From Limnohabitans sp. (GTDB lineage: Bacteria; Pseudomonadota; Gammaproteobacteria; Burkholderiales; Burkholderiaceae_C), in assembly GCA_009693505.1 (NCBI GenBank), contig SHXD01000003.1:18401-82400 (forward strand): a stretch of 64,000 nucleotides of DNA, written 5' to 3'. The notes beneath the pieces were generated by a model. That model searched no databases, was not told the origin of the DNA, and saw nothing but the letters and a program-made list of their open reading frames with translations. Both the position numbers and the translations under genes were made by a program. Each line of letters begins with the position of its first letter. Position 1 is the first letter of the stretch. This document shows, piece after piece, positions 43,403-53,530 of this stretch.

Positions 43403-45145
43403 ATGGCAACGATTGGCAAACGCGCCTACGCAGAAATGTTTGGCCCCACCGTCGGCGACCGTGTTCGCTTGGCAGATACCGAACTCATCGTTGAAGTTGA
43501 AAAAGATTTCACCCTGCTGGCTGGCGGCTATGGCGAAGAAGCCAAATTTGGCGGCGGTAAAACCATTCGCGATGGCATGTCGCAATCACAGCGCACACGC
43601 GATGGCACGGGCACTGGCCCGCAAGCTGGCGGCGCAGTAGACACCGTCATGACCAACGCATTGATCATCGACCATTGGGGCATCGTGAAGGCCGACATTG
43701 GTTTGAAAGATGGCCGCATTGTGGCCATTGGCAAAGCAGGCAACCCCGATACACAACCTGGCATTGACATCATCATTGGCCCCGGCACTGAAGTGATCAG
43801 TTGCGAAGGCAACATCGTGACTGCTGGCGGCATTGACACGCACATTCACTTCATTGCACCTCAGCAAATTGAAGAGGCCTTGGCCAGCGGCATCACCACC
43901 ATGATCGGCGGTGGCACAGGCCCCGCTACAGGCACCTTTGCCACCACCTGCACCCCAGGCGCTTGGAACATAGAGCGCATGATGCAAGCGGCCGATGCCT
44001 TTCCCATGAACTTGGGTTTCTTGGGCAAAGGTAATGCCGCTTTGCCTGGCTCCTTGCACGAACAAATCAATGCGGGCGCCATTGGTCTCAAGCTTCACGA
44101 AGACTGGGGCACCACACCCGCCGCCATCGACAACTGCTTGAATGTGGCCGAAGAAACCGACACACAGGTGGCCATTCACACCGACACCTTGAACGAGTCT
44201 GGCTTTGTGGAAGACACCGTTGCAGCCTTCAAAGGCCGCACCATTCACACTTTCCACACCGAAGGCGCAGGCGGGGGCCACGCCCCTGATATTTTGAAAG
44301 TGGTAGGCGAAGCCAATGTGCTGCCCTCCTCCACCAACCCCACGCGACCCTACACCATCAATACGCTTGATGAACACGTTGACATGCTGATGGTCTGTCA
44401 TCACTTAGACCCCTCCATTCCCGAAGACTTGGCCTTTGCCGAAAGCCGTATTCGCAAAGAAACCATTGCAGCCGAAGACATCTTGCATGACCTTGGCGCC
44501 ATCAGCATGTTCAGCTCTGACAGCCAAGCCATGGGCCGCGTGGGCGAAGTGATTCTGCGTTGCTGGCAAACTGCCCACAAAATGAAAGTGCAGCGGGGTA
44601 AATTGCCGGGCGACACCGATCGCAATGACAACGCTCGCGTGAAACGCTACATTGCCAAGCTTTCCATCAACCCCGCCATTGCGCATGGCATCAGCCATGA
44701 AGTGGGCAGCATTGAAGCGGGCAAATGGGCCGACTTGGTCATTTGGAAGCCTGCTTTTTTTGGCGTTAAACCTGCTGTCATCTTGAAAGGCGGCTTCATT
44801 GCCATGGCCGCCATGGGTGATCCCAATGCCTCCATTCCCACGCCACAACCCGTGCACTATCGCTCTATGTTTGGCAGCTTCGGCGGCGCACTGGCACGCG
44901 GCTCGCTCACGTTTGTATCGCAAGCCGGACTTGCGGCTGGCATTGGTCAGAAGTATGGTTTGCAGAAAACATTGTCGGCCGTCAAAGGCATTCGAGGTGT
45001 GGGAAAACGCCACATGATTCTCAATGATTACACGCCTAAAATGGAAGTCGATGCGCAAACTTATGCAGTGCGCGCGGATGGCTTGCTGCTCACGTGCGAA
45101 CCTGCGGTCAGTTTGCCCATGACGCAACGTTACTTCTTGTTCTGA
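43403..45145 (+). CDS. ureC: Urease alpha (catalytic) subunit UreC
   Basis: A 580-residue catalytic subunit, slightly longer than the usual 567-572. It shows the nickel ligands in THIHFIAP, the carbamylated Lys in [17 protein letters not shown] and [14 protein letters not shown], the flap with Cys and catalytic His in MVCHHLD, and the Asp ligand in [10 protein letters not shown]. The N-terminus [19 protein letters not shown] fixes the start at 43403. The enzyme would take urea released from allantoate by the purine pathway, or external urea. Confidence 0.97.
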   Translation: MATIGKRAYAEMFGPTVGDRVRLADTELIVEVEKDFTLLAGGYGEEAKFGGGKTIRDGMSQSQRTRDGTGTGPQAGGAVDTVMTNALIIDHWGIVKADIGLKDGRIVAIGKAGNPDTQPGIDIIIGPGTEVISCEGNIVTAGGIDTHIHFIAPQQIEEALASGITTMIGGGTGPATGTFATTCTPGAWNIERMMQAADAFPMNLGFLGKGNAALPGSLHEQINAGAIGLKLHEDWGTTPAAIDNCLNVAEETDTQVAIHTDTLNESGFVEDTVAAFKGRTIHTFHTEGAGGGHAPDILKVVGEANVLPSSTNPTRPYTINTLDEHVDMLMVCHHLDPSIPEDLAFAESRIRKETIAAEDILHDLGAISMFSSDSQAMGRVGEVILRCWQTAHKMKVQRGKLPGDTDRNDNARVKRYIAKLSINPAIAHGISHEVGSIEAGKWADLVIWKPAFFGVKPAVILKGGFIAMAAMGDPNASIPTPQPVHYRSMFGSFGGALARGSLTFVSQAGLAAGIGQKYGLQKTLSAVKGIRGVGKRHMILNDYTPKMEVDAQTYAVRADGLLLTCEPAVSLPMTQRYFLF

Positions 45146-45176
45146 TGAGCAAGAATTGAATTTTTTGATGGATTGA

Positions 45177-45749
45177 ATGCTCACTTGCTCTAAATTAATT
45201 TCTGGCGGTCAAGGCTTGGCCAAGGCTTTGATTAAACGTGCGCCTACCGTTTCTTTAGACTGGGATGTCCGGCAAAAAAGCCGCTTCCAAGTTGAAGACT
45301 CCTCGGGTCGTGTCTTATCAGTATTTTTGCAGCGCGGTCATGTGGTGCGCGGTGGCGATGTGTTGATAGTCGATGATGGCAGTTTGGTTCGCATTGAAGC
45401 TGCGCCTCAAGCATTGCTGCGCATCACAACATGCCCTCAACACGGCTCGCCCTTCGACCTCATCCGCGCGGCCTACCACTTGGGCAATCGGCATGTGCCC
45501 ATTGAACTCAAACCAGATCACCTCCAAATTGAGCCCGACTCAGTGTTGGCCGACATGTTGCGGTCAATGCACTTGATCGTCAACACGGTAGATGAAGCCT
45601 TTGAACCTGAAGGTGGCGCTTATGGCGCGCACCATGGCGGCTCAGGTCACTCACATGATGATGGCCACGACCACACTCATGCGCCAGCAAGTCAGCACGA
45701 CCATGAACACGCTCATGTCCATGGTCCGAACTGCAAGCATGACCACTGA
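45177..45749 (+). CDS. ureE: Urease nickel chaperone UreE with His-rich tail
   Basis: A 190-residue UreE. The N-terminal peptide-binding domain shows [19 protein letters not shown], and the metal-binding domain has [13 protein letters not shown] with the key His. The last 45 residues are His/Asp-rich ([29 protein letters not shown]), the nickel-storing tail seen in many UreE proteins. It hands nickel to UreG. Its 3' end overlaps ureF by 11 bases. Confidence 0.94.
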   Translation: MLTCSKLISGGQGLAKALIKRAPTVSLDWDVRQKSRFQVEDSSGRVLSVFLQRGHVVRGGDVLIVDDGSLVRIEAAPQALLRITTCPQHGSPFDLIRAAYHLGNRHVPIELKPDHLQIEPDSVLADMLRSMHLIVNTVDEAFEPEGGAYGAHHGGSGHSHDDGHDHTHAPASQHDHEHAHVHGPNCKHDH

Positions 45750-46413
45750 ACTGCTTCAACTCATTTGGTTAGCTTCACCTGCATTACCTGTAGGTGGTTT
45801 TTCCTATTCTGAAGCCCTCGAAGCGGCCATCGACCACGAGTACGTGCACGATGAATTGTCTTGTGCAAATTGGCTGGCCGATCAACTTCACTTGTCCCAA
45901 GCACGGGGCGATATGGCCCTAATGGCACAAGCCATTCCTGCTTGGCAAACTATGAACATGGCAAGACTCAAAGAACTCAGCGCATGGGTTCACGCCACTC
46001 GCGAGACGCATGAAATGCGATTGCAAACAGAGCAGATGGGTCGATCTCTTTTAGACTGGTTGCGCATTCAAAACATAGCCACAACACAAGCCTTGCAACT
46101 TTGCAGCGAACTGCGGCCCACCTACCCCATCGCCATGTCCTTGGCACTGTCCTTGGCCAATGCACCCCTAGAAAGTGCCCTTCAAGCCTACGCCTTCGGC
46201 TGGGCTGAGAACATGACACAAGCCGCTCTGAAAGCTGTGCCCTTAGGCCAAATCTCAGGTCAAAAAATACTGGCCCGACTGGCTCACGAAATCCCCGAAG
46301 CTGTGCAACACGCCATAGCCTTAAGCGACCACGATCGCCAAGCTTTTTGTCCCATGCTGGCCGTCATGTCTGCCAGGCACGAAACCCAATACTCCAGACT
46401 GTTCAGATCATGA
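45739..46413 (+). CDS. ureF: Urease accessory protein UreF
   Basis: A 224-residue all-helical UreF. Conserved [18 protein letters not shown] at the start, then [17 protein letters not shown] and an [20 protein letters not shown] region. UreF bridges UreD-urease and UreG and guides the GTP-dependent nickel transfer. The start at 45739 lies inside the end of ureE; longer in-frame starts would only read the His-rich coding of ureE in another frame. Confidence 0.95.
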   Translation: MTTELLQLIWLASPALPVGGFSYSEALEAAIDHEYVHDELSCANWLADQLHLSQARGDMALMAQAIPAWQTMNMARLKELSAWVHATRETHEMRLQTEQMGRSLLDWLRIQNIATTQALQLCSELRPTYPIAMSLALSLANAPLESALQAYAFGWAENMTQAALKAVPLGQISGQKILARLAHEIPEAVQHAIALSDHDRQAFCPMLAVMSARHETQYSRLFRS

Positions 46414-47066
46414 CCGCACTTCACCACATACCCCATCGCACCAAAAAACTACCACCCCTTCGCGTCGGTATTGGCGGGCCGGTGGGCTCTGGCAAAACCA
46501 CCTTGCTTGAAATGCTGTGCAAAAGCATGCGACACAAATGGGACCTGGTGGCTATCACCAACGACATCTACACCAAAGAAGATCAACGCCTGCTTACTGT
46601 GAGTGGCGCTTTGGATGCAGACCGCATCATGGGTGTCGAAACCGGTGGCTGCCCCCACACCGCCATCCGCGAAGATGCCTCTATCAACCTAGAAGCCATC
46701 GACCGCATGCTGGAAAAATTTCCCAACGCCGATGTGGTTTTCGTAGAAAGCGGCGGCGACAACTTGGCAGCGACCTTCAGCCCAGAATTGTCCGACCTCA
46801 CCATCTACGTGATCGACGTAGCCGCTGGCGAAAAAATCCCTCGCAAAGGTGGCCCTGGCATTACCAAAAGCGATCTCTTCGTCATCAATAAAACCGACCT
46901 CGCCCCCTACGTGGGCGCCGACCTTAACGTCATGCACGCCGACACCACGCGCATGCGCACCACCCCCAAAGGCCTCAAGCCTTTCGTCATGACCAACCTC
47001 AAAACCCAAACTGGCCTAGCCGAAATCATTGCTTACATCGAAACCCAAGGCATGCTGCTGAATTAA
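46410..47066 (+). CDS. ureG: Urease accessory GTPase UreG
   Basis: A 218-residue SIMIBI-class GTPase. P-loop [13 protein letters not shown], then [10 protein letters not shown], the metal motif [12 protein letters not shown] (Cys-Pro-His), [15 protein letters not shown], and the guanine-specificity motif [10 protein letters not shown]. It binds nickel at the CPH motif and delivers it to urease on GTP hydrolysis. The ATGA overlap with the ureF stop sets the start. It is the last gene of the urease cluster. Confidence 0.97.
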   Translation: MTALHHIPHRTKKLPPLRVGIGGPVGSGKTTLLEMLCKSMRHKWDLVAITNDIYTKEDQRLLTVSGALDADRIMGVETGGCPHTAIREDASINLEAIDRMLEKFPNADVVFVESGGDNLAATFSPELSDLTIYVIDVAAGEKIPRKGGPGITKSDLFVINKTDLAPYVGADLNVMHADTTRMRTTPKGLKPFVMTNLKTQTGLAEIIAYIETQGMLLN

Positions 47067-47152
47067 ATTGGGGTCAGATCAACATTAATTTAGCCTTGCC
47101 GCTAAATCCTGCCTCTAATTGGACATAGAACAAGGTTACAATCCCCCCCGCA

Positions 47153-47240
47153 GGAAGTGTGGCAGAGTGGTCGATTGCACCGGTCTTGAAAACCGGCGGC
47201 TCGAAAGGGCCCGTGAGTTCGAATCTCACCGCTTCCGCCA
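47153..47240 (+). tRNA. tRNA-Ser (anticodon UGA)
   Basis: An 88-base tRNA with encoded CCA. The acceptor stem GGAAGTG pairs with CGCTTCC. The anticodon arm is CCGGT-CTTGAAA-ACCGG with anticodon TGA at 47187-47189, reading UCA codons. A long variable arm (class II) and a T-loop GTTCGAATC follow, as expected for serine. A -10 like TACAAT lies at 47137-47142. Confidence 0.96.
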
Positions 47241-47323
47241 AAATACCCATCAATCCATGTTCAGTTGTGACATGGATTCACTATTTCAGTGCAAAGTGCC
47301 TTAAAAGCGTCATAATCGCCGGC

Positions 47324-49393
47324 ATGCAAAAATCCACTGACGTCAAGGCCGTATTTCTCTATGGCCTGACCATTTTCCTCAGTGCCTTCTTACTTTTCCA
47401 AGTCCAGCCCATGATGGGCAAGATGATCCTGCCTTGGTTTGGCGGATCAGCTTCAGTCTGGACCACTTGCATGCTGTTTTTCCAAGCACTGCTGTTGCTG
47501 GGCTATCTTTACACGCATTGGGTGGTCAATCACTTGACGCCTGTGCGTCAGAGCCTTCTTCACATGGTATTGCTGGCAAGTTGTGTGCTGCTGCTCCCCA
47601 TCACGCCAAGTGAATTTTGGAAACCCACGGGCGCTGAGAACCCCACTTTGCGCATTCTGGGTTTGCTCAGCGCCTCTATTGGTTTGCCCTACATGGTTCT
47701 CTCAACCACAGGCCCTCTGGTCCAGGCTTGGTTTGCACGAGAGCGCAGCGGCGCTGTCACTTACAGACTGTTTGCACTGTCCAACTTTGGCTCCATGTTG
47801 GCCTTGTTGGCTTACCCATTTGTGGTGGAGCCTTTGTTGCCAACACGTTGGCAGTCTTTGGCATGGTCAGGCTTGTTTGTTCTGTTTGTGCTGGCTTGTG
47901 GCAGCTTGGCTTGGCGCGGCAGGCATGCCAAGCCCTTGGCCGAAGAAACGCAAGCCTCAGGTCATCAAGCCCAGGACAAGGTCTCGTCAACCATCAAAGC
48001 TGGCCAATTGCTGTTGTGGGTGGCGCTGGCAGCCTGCCCCTCTATTTTGATGGTGGCCGATACCAGTTACCTCACACAAAACATAGCACCCATTCCCTTG
48101 CTATGGATCGCGCCTCTGGCGCTTTATTTGCTGACCTTCATTTTGTGTTTTGAACGACAGGGCTGGTACCAAAGACGCATTTTTTTACCGCTCTTGGCTT
48201 TAAGTTTAGGCGCGCTGGCTTACCTGCCCACGCTGGGCTTGTCAGATTTGCCGCTGCTGGTGGCCATGGGCATTAACCTCACGTCATTTTTTGTCGTGTG
48301 CATGGTTTGCCACGGTGAACTGGCTTTGCAACAACCGTCTACAAAGCAGCTCACCTTGTATTACTTGATGCTGTCTGTGGGTGGATTTTTAGGTGGCTTT
48401 TTTGTAGGCGTCATTGCGCCTTATGCATTCGATGGTCATTACGAGTTGTCTGTCGCGGTGGTATTGAGTGGCCTCGTCGTCAGCCTATCGCTGTGGCGCG
48501 CATGGCCGGCCATTTCACAAGGACTAGGCAGGCCCATGTTTGCTGTTGTCAGCTCTCTGGCGCTGGTTGCACTCAGCACAGTGAGCGTGAACGACCACAT
48601 GCAAGAGGCAGATGGCGTGGAAATGAAAGGTAGAAATTTCTATGGCAGCTTAAGGGTTTTTGCATTTCCTGATGCAGGCTACCGCAGCATGCTGCACGGA
48701 CAAATCGTTCATGGCAAACAATTCTTGGCACCTGAGCGCGCCTTGGAGCCCACCACTTATTACAACGCCGATGCGGGCGCTGGCCTTGCCATCACCACGC
48801 AAATGAGCAAGGGCCCTGTTCGAGTGGGTGTGATTGGTTTGGGAGTGGGCACCTTGGCTGGGTATGGCCGACAAGGAGACTCTTACCGAATTTATGAAAT
48901 CGATCCGCTCGTGATTGGCATGGCTCAAAATAACTTCAGTTTTTTATCAAAGACTTTGGCTAAAACCGAACTTGTGCTGGGCGATGCCAGACTGCAACTC
49001 GAAGCAGAATCGCCGCAGCAATTCGACGTCTTGGTAGTCGATGCATTTTCAGGCGATTCGGTACCCGTGCACTTGCTCACGCGCGAGGCCTTTGAACAAT
49101 ACGCCAGGCATCTAAAGCCGAATGGCGTGATGGCTGTCCACATCACCAACAGATTTTTAGACCTTCAACCCGTCATTCAAACTGCCGCACAAAAACTGGG
49201 CTTCACAGCCCGGCTCATCGACCACCCAGGTGACGATGACCGATTGGTTTACCCTTCGAGATGGGCCTTGCTGGCCAAGGACCCACTGTGGTTTGAACAA
49301 AATGCTTTGAAGGCAGCCACAACACTGGAGAGTCCAAATGGGTTTGTGCCTTGGACTGACGACTACAGCAGCTTGTTTGCTGTTGTGAAATGA
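47324..49393 (+). CDS. Fused MFS-like membrane protein / spermidine synthase-like domain
   Basis: A 689-residue two-part protein. The N-terminal ~440 residues hold about 12 membrane spans and start AVFLYGLTIFLSAFLLFQVQPMMGKMILPWFGGSASVWT, which is characteristic of this fused family. The C-terminal ~200 residues resemble a spermidine synthase/SAM-binding domain (VGVIGLGVGTLAGYG, YEIDPLVIGMAQ, VLVVDAFSGDSVPVHLLT). The true substrate of these fusions is not established, and the aminopropyltransferase activity is only implied by fold. I start at ATG 47324; the open frame runs back through the tRNA gene and cannot be coding there. Confidence 0.88.
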   Translation: MQKSTDVKAVFLYGLTIFLSAFLLFQVQPMMGKMILPWFGGSASVWTTCMLFFQALLLLGYLYTHWVVNHLTPVRQSLLHMVLLASCVLLLPITPSEFWKPTGAENPTLRILGLLSASIGLPYMVLSTTGPLVQAWFARERSGAVTYRLFALSNFGSMLALLAYPFVVEPLLPTRWQSLAWSGLFVLFVLACGSLAWRGRHAKPLAEETQASGHQAQDKVSSTIKAGQLLLWVALAACPSILMVADTSYLTQNIAPIPLLWIAPLALYLLTFILCFERQGWYQRRIFLPLLALSLGALAYLPTLGLSDLPLLVAMGINLTSFFVVCMVCHGELALQQPSTKQLTLYYLMLSVGGFLGGFFVGVIAPYAFDGHYELSVAVVLSGLVVSLSLWRAWPAISQGLGRPMFAVVSSLALVALSTVSVNDHMQEADGVEMKGRNFYGSLRVFAFPDAGYRSMLHGQIVHGKQFLAPERALEPTTYYNADAGAGLAITTQMSKGPVRVGVIGLGVGTLAGYGRQGDSYRIYEIDPLVIGMAQNNFSFLSKTLAKTELVLGDARLQLEAESPQQFDVLVVDAFSGDSVPVHLLTREAFEQYARHLKPNGVMAVHITNRFLDLQPVIQTAAQKLGFTARLIDHPGDDDRLVYPSRWALLAKDPLWFEQNALKAATTLESPNGFVPWTDDYSSLFAVVK

Positions 49394-49396
49394 TTG

Positions 49397-51106
49397 ATGA
49401 CTAAGGCTCTAGAAACCGATGTCCTGATTGCAGGGGGTGGGCCCTTTGGCCTCATGTTGGCCAATGAGTTAGGACGCAGGCACATCAGGTGCCTTCTGGT
49501 CGACCCCAAAGCCAGCACGGCCTTCAACCCGCAAGCCAATGCCACGCAGGCTCGCACAATGGAGCATTTTCGGCGTCTCGGATTTGCTCAAGAAATTCGC
49601 GCGCAAGGACTGCCGCCCCATCACCCTACAGACATCACCTACCTCACGCGCTTTAGTGGCATTGAGTTGGCCCGGCTTAGATTGCCCACCGCGGCGGCCG
49701 CACCCCAAGCTATCAAAGCCATGACGGGTTCATGGAGTGCTGCTGAATTGCCGCACCGGGTTTCTCAAAAATTTGTAGAAGTCACGCTGCGCCAGCATGC
49801 TGAGAATTGGGCTAGCAACGACATTCGCTATGGATGGAAGCTTGAATCGTTCAAAGATGAAAGTCTCTCAGCCAACAATACAGGTTCGGTTGAAGCGAGT
49901 CACCCTATTCAGGCCAGCATTCAACAAGTCAATTCGGCTGAACCAGCTTCTCTTAAAGTCAGAGCCAGGTACTTAATCGGCGCAGATGGCGCCAGAAGTT
50001 TCGTTCGCCATGAACTCGGCATTGCATGGGGCGGCGCCACAGGCTTCAAGCGCAATTTCATGGGCGGCAAAATGCTGGCGGTTTACTTGAAGGCCCCGCA
50101 CTTCTACGATCGAAATCCAAATGACCGCGCTTGGATGTATGTCATTGTCAATCCAGAACTGCGCGCATTCATCATGTCGGTTGATGGCGTCAGTGAGTTT
50201 GCCTTTCATGTACAAATGGCAGACGATGCCGCCACCGAAGCACTGACAGCAGAAGATGCCAAAAGACTGTTTGCACTGGCCTACGGTCAACGCATTGACA
50301 TTGAAATTTTATCGATGGCCACTTGGCTAGCCGGTCATGCGCTGGTGGCAGACAGCTTCCAAAAGGGACGCATCTTCTTAGGCGGCGATGCAGTTCATTT
50401 GTTCACACCCACGGGTGGTCTTGGCTACAACACAGCCGTTGAAGATGCCGTGAATTTAGGCTGGAAACTCGCAGCCGTATTAAAAGGACAAGCCCCATCT
50501 AATCTGCTTGACACCTACGAAATTGAACGAAAGCCCTTGGCCATTCGCAACACCAGTTATGCACGGCAGTTTGCCGATTCCATTGGGCTGTTTGATGCTG
50601 ACAAGGCGCTTGAAGACATTTCACCACAAGGTGAGCAGGCCCGAAGCATCGCCTCCGAATATTTGAATGGCCATGCGCGACGCGAGTTCAATATTCCAGG
50701 CGTGACATTTGGCGGCCGATACATCCACTCACCTCTCATCGTTGAAGATGGCACGCAAGCTCCGGCCGACGCCGCAAATACTTACATCCCTTCAGCATGC
50801 CCGGGTGGTCGACCTCCTCACGCTTGGTTGCCAGATGGCAGTTCTCTGTTTGACCACTTCAATTTTGAATGGACTTTGCTGGTGCTGGGCAAAGACAAGA
50901 CGCAATTGGCACAAGATGCTTTGAAGTTTTCACAAGCAGCTTCACAGTGTCATTTGGACTTCAAAGTCTTGCGCTTTGATTCCCAAGAATTGCTTGATTT
51001 GTACGAAGCCAGCTTGGTCCTCATTCGGCCCGATCAAATCGTAGCTTGGCGCGGTACGAACGCCAGCCAAGCCTCTCAAATTTTGAAACAAGCCAGCGGG
51101 GCTTAA
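49397..51106 (+). CDS. FAD-dependent aromatic monooxygenase (PheA/MhpA-like)
   Basis: A 569-residue class A flavin monooxygenase. The dinucleotide fold is at the N-terminus (DVLIAGGGPFGLMLANEL), the DG motif at GADGARSFVRHELG, and the FAD ribityl-binding GD motif at FLGGDAVHLFTPTGGLGYN. The last ~110 residues fit the thioredoxin-like C-terminal domain of phenol hydroxylase-type enzymes. The family hydroxylates phenolic rings with NADPH and oxygen; the substrate is unknown. The ATG lies 3 bases after the upstream stop, so it may be co-transcribed with the fused membrane protein, although no functional link is evident. Confidence 0.88.
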   Translation: MTKALETDVLIAGGGPFGLMLANELGRRHIRCLLVDPKASTAFNPQANATQARTMEHFRRLGFAQEIRAQGLPPHHPTDITYLTRFSGIELARLRLPTAAAAPQAIKAMTGSWSAAELPHRVSQKFVEVTLRQHAENWASNDIRYGWKLESFKDESLSANNTGSVEASHPIQASIQQVNSAEPASLKVRARYLIGADGARSFVRHELGIAWGGATGFKRNFMGGKMLAVYLKAPHFYDRNPNDRAWMYVIVNPELRAFIMSVDGVSEFAFHVQMADDAATEALTAEDAKRLFALAYGQRIDIEILSMATWLAGHALVADSFQKGRIFLGGDAVHLFTPTGGLGYNTAVEDAVNLGWKLAAVLKGQAPSNLLDTYEIERKPLAIRNTSYARQFADSIGLFDADKALEDISPQGEQARSIASEYLNGHARREFNIPGVTFGGRYIHSPLIVEDGTQAPADAANTYIPSACPGGRPPHAWLPDGSSLFDHFNFEWTLLVLGKDKTQLAQDALKFSQAASQCHLDFKVLRFDSQELLDLYEASLVLIRPDQIVAWRGTNASQASQILKQASGA

Positions 51107-51167
51107 CAAATATTCACAGGCCTTGTCATTTGCTCAGGCGTGGTGGGGTAATTGGACGAAGCACCCA

Positions 51168-52388
51168 TCAAGGAATCTGATCCTTGATTTCTAATTTCAA
51201 GCCTTTGGCGCCTACTTTGACAGGACCCAAACTGCCCGACAAATCGCCAGATTGCGGCATGGCATTGCCCGACTTGGTCACGCGTACCTTAACCATGACT
51301 TCACCGGCCGCTGATAACTTGCGATCGGGGGCCATGGCAGTGGAATCGTCGAGCGTGAAATTAAAAGGCAACTGCGACACAGTGGTCTTAAAGATGGCCA
51401 AAGGCATTCGATCGCCATTGGCAGGGGTTGCATAAATAAATACAACATCGTTGGGGCTGGCCTTGGACTTCAAGGAAGCAGACAAGTTCACTTGCCCAGT
51501 CACATTGAGGCCTGAAGTTGCCGCAGGTGTGGCTTTGGTAGGGGGCATGCCCAATCTTTCACGCACAGCCGCAATTGCACTTTCCAAGCCTTCCAAATCA
51601 GGATTATTGGCGTCTAAGGGCTTTCTGGCCTGCTCCCAGAACTTCAATGCATCTGCAAACTTACCTTCTGCGAAAGAGGCACTGCCTGCAGTCAGCAAAG
51701 CACCAAAGTGTTGCGAATCTCTTTGTAAAATTTCGCGAATGACGTTCCAAGGCTCACCTTCAAATTGACCTTGACGCTGCATGGCAATGATCTCAATGCG
51801 CTCCAACTTCAAGTCGTCGTCGGCAGAGAGCTTCAGAGCACTGTCGTAAGCCTTCAGAGCCGCATCAAAATTTTCCAAGGTGCGGTAAGTCCGACCCAAC
51901 ATGACCCAGCCTTGCAAATTGTCAGGTTTGTCTTTCAGCTTTTCTGCCAAAGTCTGCGCCATTTTGGCCAAATCTTTGGGGTCAACTTGATCAGGCGTTT
52001 TCAAGGCCAAAGGGTTCAAGGCCTCGGGTTGGCCCACCCACATGTAAAGGCCCATGGAGCCTAAAGGCAAAGCCACAGCCAACACCACAGCTGTCCAAAT
52101 GGCAGGCTTTTCGGTTTTGGCCGCAGGGTCATCAACTGCAGATGTATCTTCTAGCAGGCGCAGGCTCATCTCATCGCGCGACTGCTGCCATTCTTGATCA
52201 CTGATGTAGCCGCTGTCGTGCTCGCGGTCTAAATCTGAAATTTGATCGCGGTAAACCTTGGCATTGGCCTTGGCTTGGCTTGCCTGCGTCACAGGCTTTC
52301 TCTCACGCATCAAGACCCACAAAAAAACAACTGCGACACACAGCGCAATGCCAAGCGCGATGAGGACAAACAACATGCTGGCATTCAT
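51168..52388 (-). CDS. ccmI: Cytochrome c maturation protein CcmI
   Basis: A 406-residue CcmI, last gene of the ccm operon. An N-terminal membrane segment (LFVLIALGIALCVAVVFLWVL), a cytoplasmic loop with a leucine-zipper-like region, a second span near residue 100 (TAVVLAVALPLGSMGLYMWV), then TPR repeats (LQGWVMLGRTYRTLENFDAALKAYD) and a C-terminal beta-rich domain. It chaperones apocytochrome c to the CcmFH haem ligation complex. Its start overlaps the ccmH stop by 4 bases. Confidence 0.93.
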   Translation of the reverse strand: MNASMLFVLIALGIALCVAVVFLWVLMRERKPVTQASQAKANAKVYRDQISDLDREHDSGYISDQEWQQSRDEMSLRLLEDTSAVDDPAAKTEKPAIWTAVVLAVALPLGSMGLYMWVGQPEALNPLALKTPDQVDPKDLAKMAQTLAEKLKDKPDNLQGWVMLGRTYRTLENFDAALKAYDSALKLSADDDLKLERIEIIAMQRQGQFEGEPWNVIREILQRDSQHFGALLTAGSASFAEGKFADALKFWEQARKPLDANNPDLEGLESAIAAVRERLGMPPTKATPAATSGLNVTGQVNLSASLKSKASPNDVVFIYATPANGDRMPLAIFKTTVSQLPFNFTLDDSTAMAPDRKLSAAGEVMVKVRVTKSGNAMPQSGDLSGSLGPVKVGAKGLKLEIKDQIP

Positions 52389-52876
52389 GGCGCATCTCCA
52401 GATTTCAAAATTTCTTGTACTTTGCGTCGATCTTCATCGCTCAAGGTTGGCTGTCCTGCTTGCGCACCCTGACGTTGCCGCAAGTAATACGCCGTGCCCA
52501 TGATGGCCAAGACCAACAACAAAAAGGGACCAAACCACAAGACCCATGTGAGTGGCTTTACTTCTGGCTTGTAAAGCACAAAATCGCCATAGCGGCTAAC
52601 CAAGTACTCTTTGATTTGCGAGTCGCTTTTGTCTTCCCGAATGAGCTTTCTAACCTCTTCGCGCAAATCGTTGGCCAACTCTGCACGCGAGGAAGCCAGC
52701 GATTCGTTTTGGCACACCAAACAGCGCAACTCCTCGGAGATGTGAATCAAGCGCTTTTCAAGCACGGGGTCTTCGGCAATTAGAGCCGCCTCTTTGGCCT
52801 GCAAGGGGGCAAGGCAAGACAACAAGAGCCAAGTTGCCACACACACCCGCTTCAAAAATACAGATTGCAAATTCAT
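52385..52876 (-). CDS. ccmH: Cytochrome c maturation thiol protein CcmH
   Basis: A 163-residue CcmH with a signal peptide, the redox motif LRCLVCQNESLASS, a helical domain, and a C-terminal membrane anchor (VLWFGPFLLLVLAIMGTAYYL). It keeps the apocytochrome CxxCH cysteines reduced for haem attachment with CcmF. The ATG at 52876 is chosen; a GTG four codons upstream (52888) is an alternative. Confidence 0.93.
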   Translation of the reverse strand: MNLQSVFLKRVCVATWLLLSCLAPLQAKEAALIAEDPVLEKRLIHISEELRCLVCQNESLASSRAELANDLREEVRKLIREDKSDSQIKEYLVSRYGDFVLYKPEVKPLTWVLWFGPFLLLVLAIMGTAYYLRQRQGAQAGQPTLSDEDRRKVQEILKSGDAP

Positions 52877-52894
52877 GCTGTCTTTCACACACCC

Positions 52895-53482
52895 TTAAGA
52901 GGCGTTCAATTTCTGCACCAAAGGCAAAATGGTTGACTGCAACAACTCGGGCGTGACCACGCCCACTCGCTTGTATCGAATGACACCGTCTTTATCAATG
53001 ACGTATGTTTCGGGCACGCCATAGACGCCATAGTCAATGCCCACCCGGCCGTCCAAATCCATGGCAGAAAGCAAATATGGATTGCCGTGCCGCTTGAGCC
53101 AAAGCGCGCTTCGATCACGCGCAAATTGCAGTTTTTCTTCTGGCGAGAACTTCTTGCCAGCAGGCTCATCTTGCGGCTGAACTTCTTTGTAACTTAGACC
53201 CACAATGGGCAGTTGATTGGCTTTCGAGAAAGCAACCAACACAGGGTGTTCTTCTCGGCAAGCCACACACCAAGTGGCCCAGACATTCAGCATCCATACT
53301 TTGCCCTTCATGTCTTGAGGTCCAAACTTTGGCGCATTGGCGTCAAGTGTGTTCAAGGAAAATGCGGGTGCTGGCTTGCCGACCAAAGGCGAAGGGATTT
53401 CACGCGGGTCTCGGTTCAGGCCAACTGCCAGAAAAATCACCAAGCCTAAAAACATTCCCAACGGAATTAAAAACTTTTTCAC
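52895..53482 (-). CDS. ccmG: Thiol:disulfide oxidoreductase CcmG/DsbE
   Basis: A 195-residue membrane-anchored thioredoxin-like protein. The N-terminal anchor is FLIPLGMFLGLVIFLAVGL, the active site is WATWCVACREEHP (CxxC as Cys-Val-Ala-Cys), and the cis-Pro region is YGVYGVPETYVID. It supplies reducing power to CcmH and apocytochromes. The order ccmF-ccmG-ccmH is standard. Confidence 0.95.
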   Translation of the reverse strand: MKKFLIPLGMFLGLVIFLAVGLNRDPREIPSPLVGKPAPAFSLNTLDANAPKFGPQDMKGKVWMLNVWATWCVACREEHPVLVAFSKANQLPIVGLSYKEVQPQDEPAGKKFSPEEKLQFARDRSALWLKRHGNPYLLSAMDLDGRVGIDYGVYGVPETYVIDKDGVIRYKRVGVVTPELLQSTILPLVQKLNAS

Positions 53483-53530
53483 GACAACTTTCTGAGTGTG
53501 AACAACTGCAGAGGTTTGGGTTAAATGTGC

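Noticed and set aside
43586..44404. Long antisense open frame (272 codons) inside ureC.
   Set aside because: It has His/Gly/Val-rich composition typical of a shadow frame of a GC-biased gene, no family resemblance and no ribosome site.
47067..47095. TTGGGGTCAGATC after ureG, reminiscent of repeat ends linked with REP-associated transposases in betaproteobacteria.
   Set aside because: Only one copy is visible, with no inverted partner or transposase gene nearby; resemblance from memory only.
47159..47323. Upstream extension of the MFS/spermidine synthase-like reading frame.
   Set aside because: This part reads through the tRNA-Ser gene and the spacer after it; the real start is the ATG at 47324.
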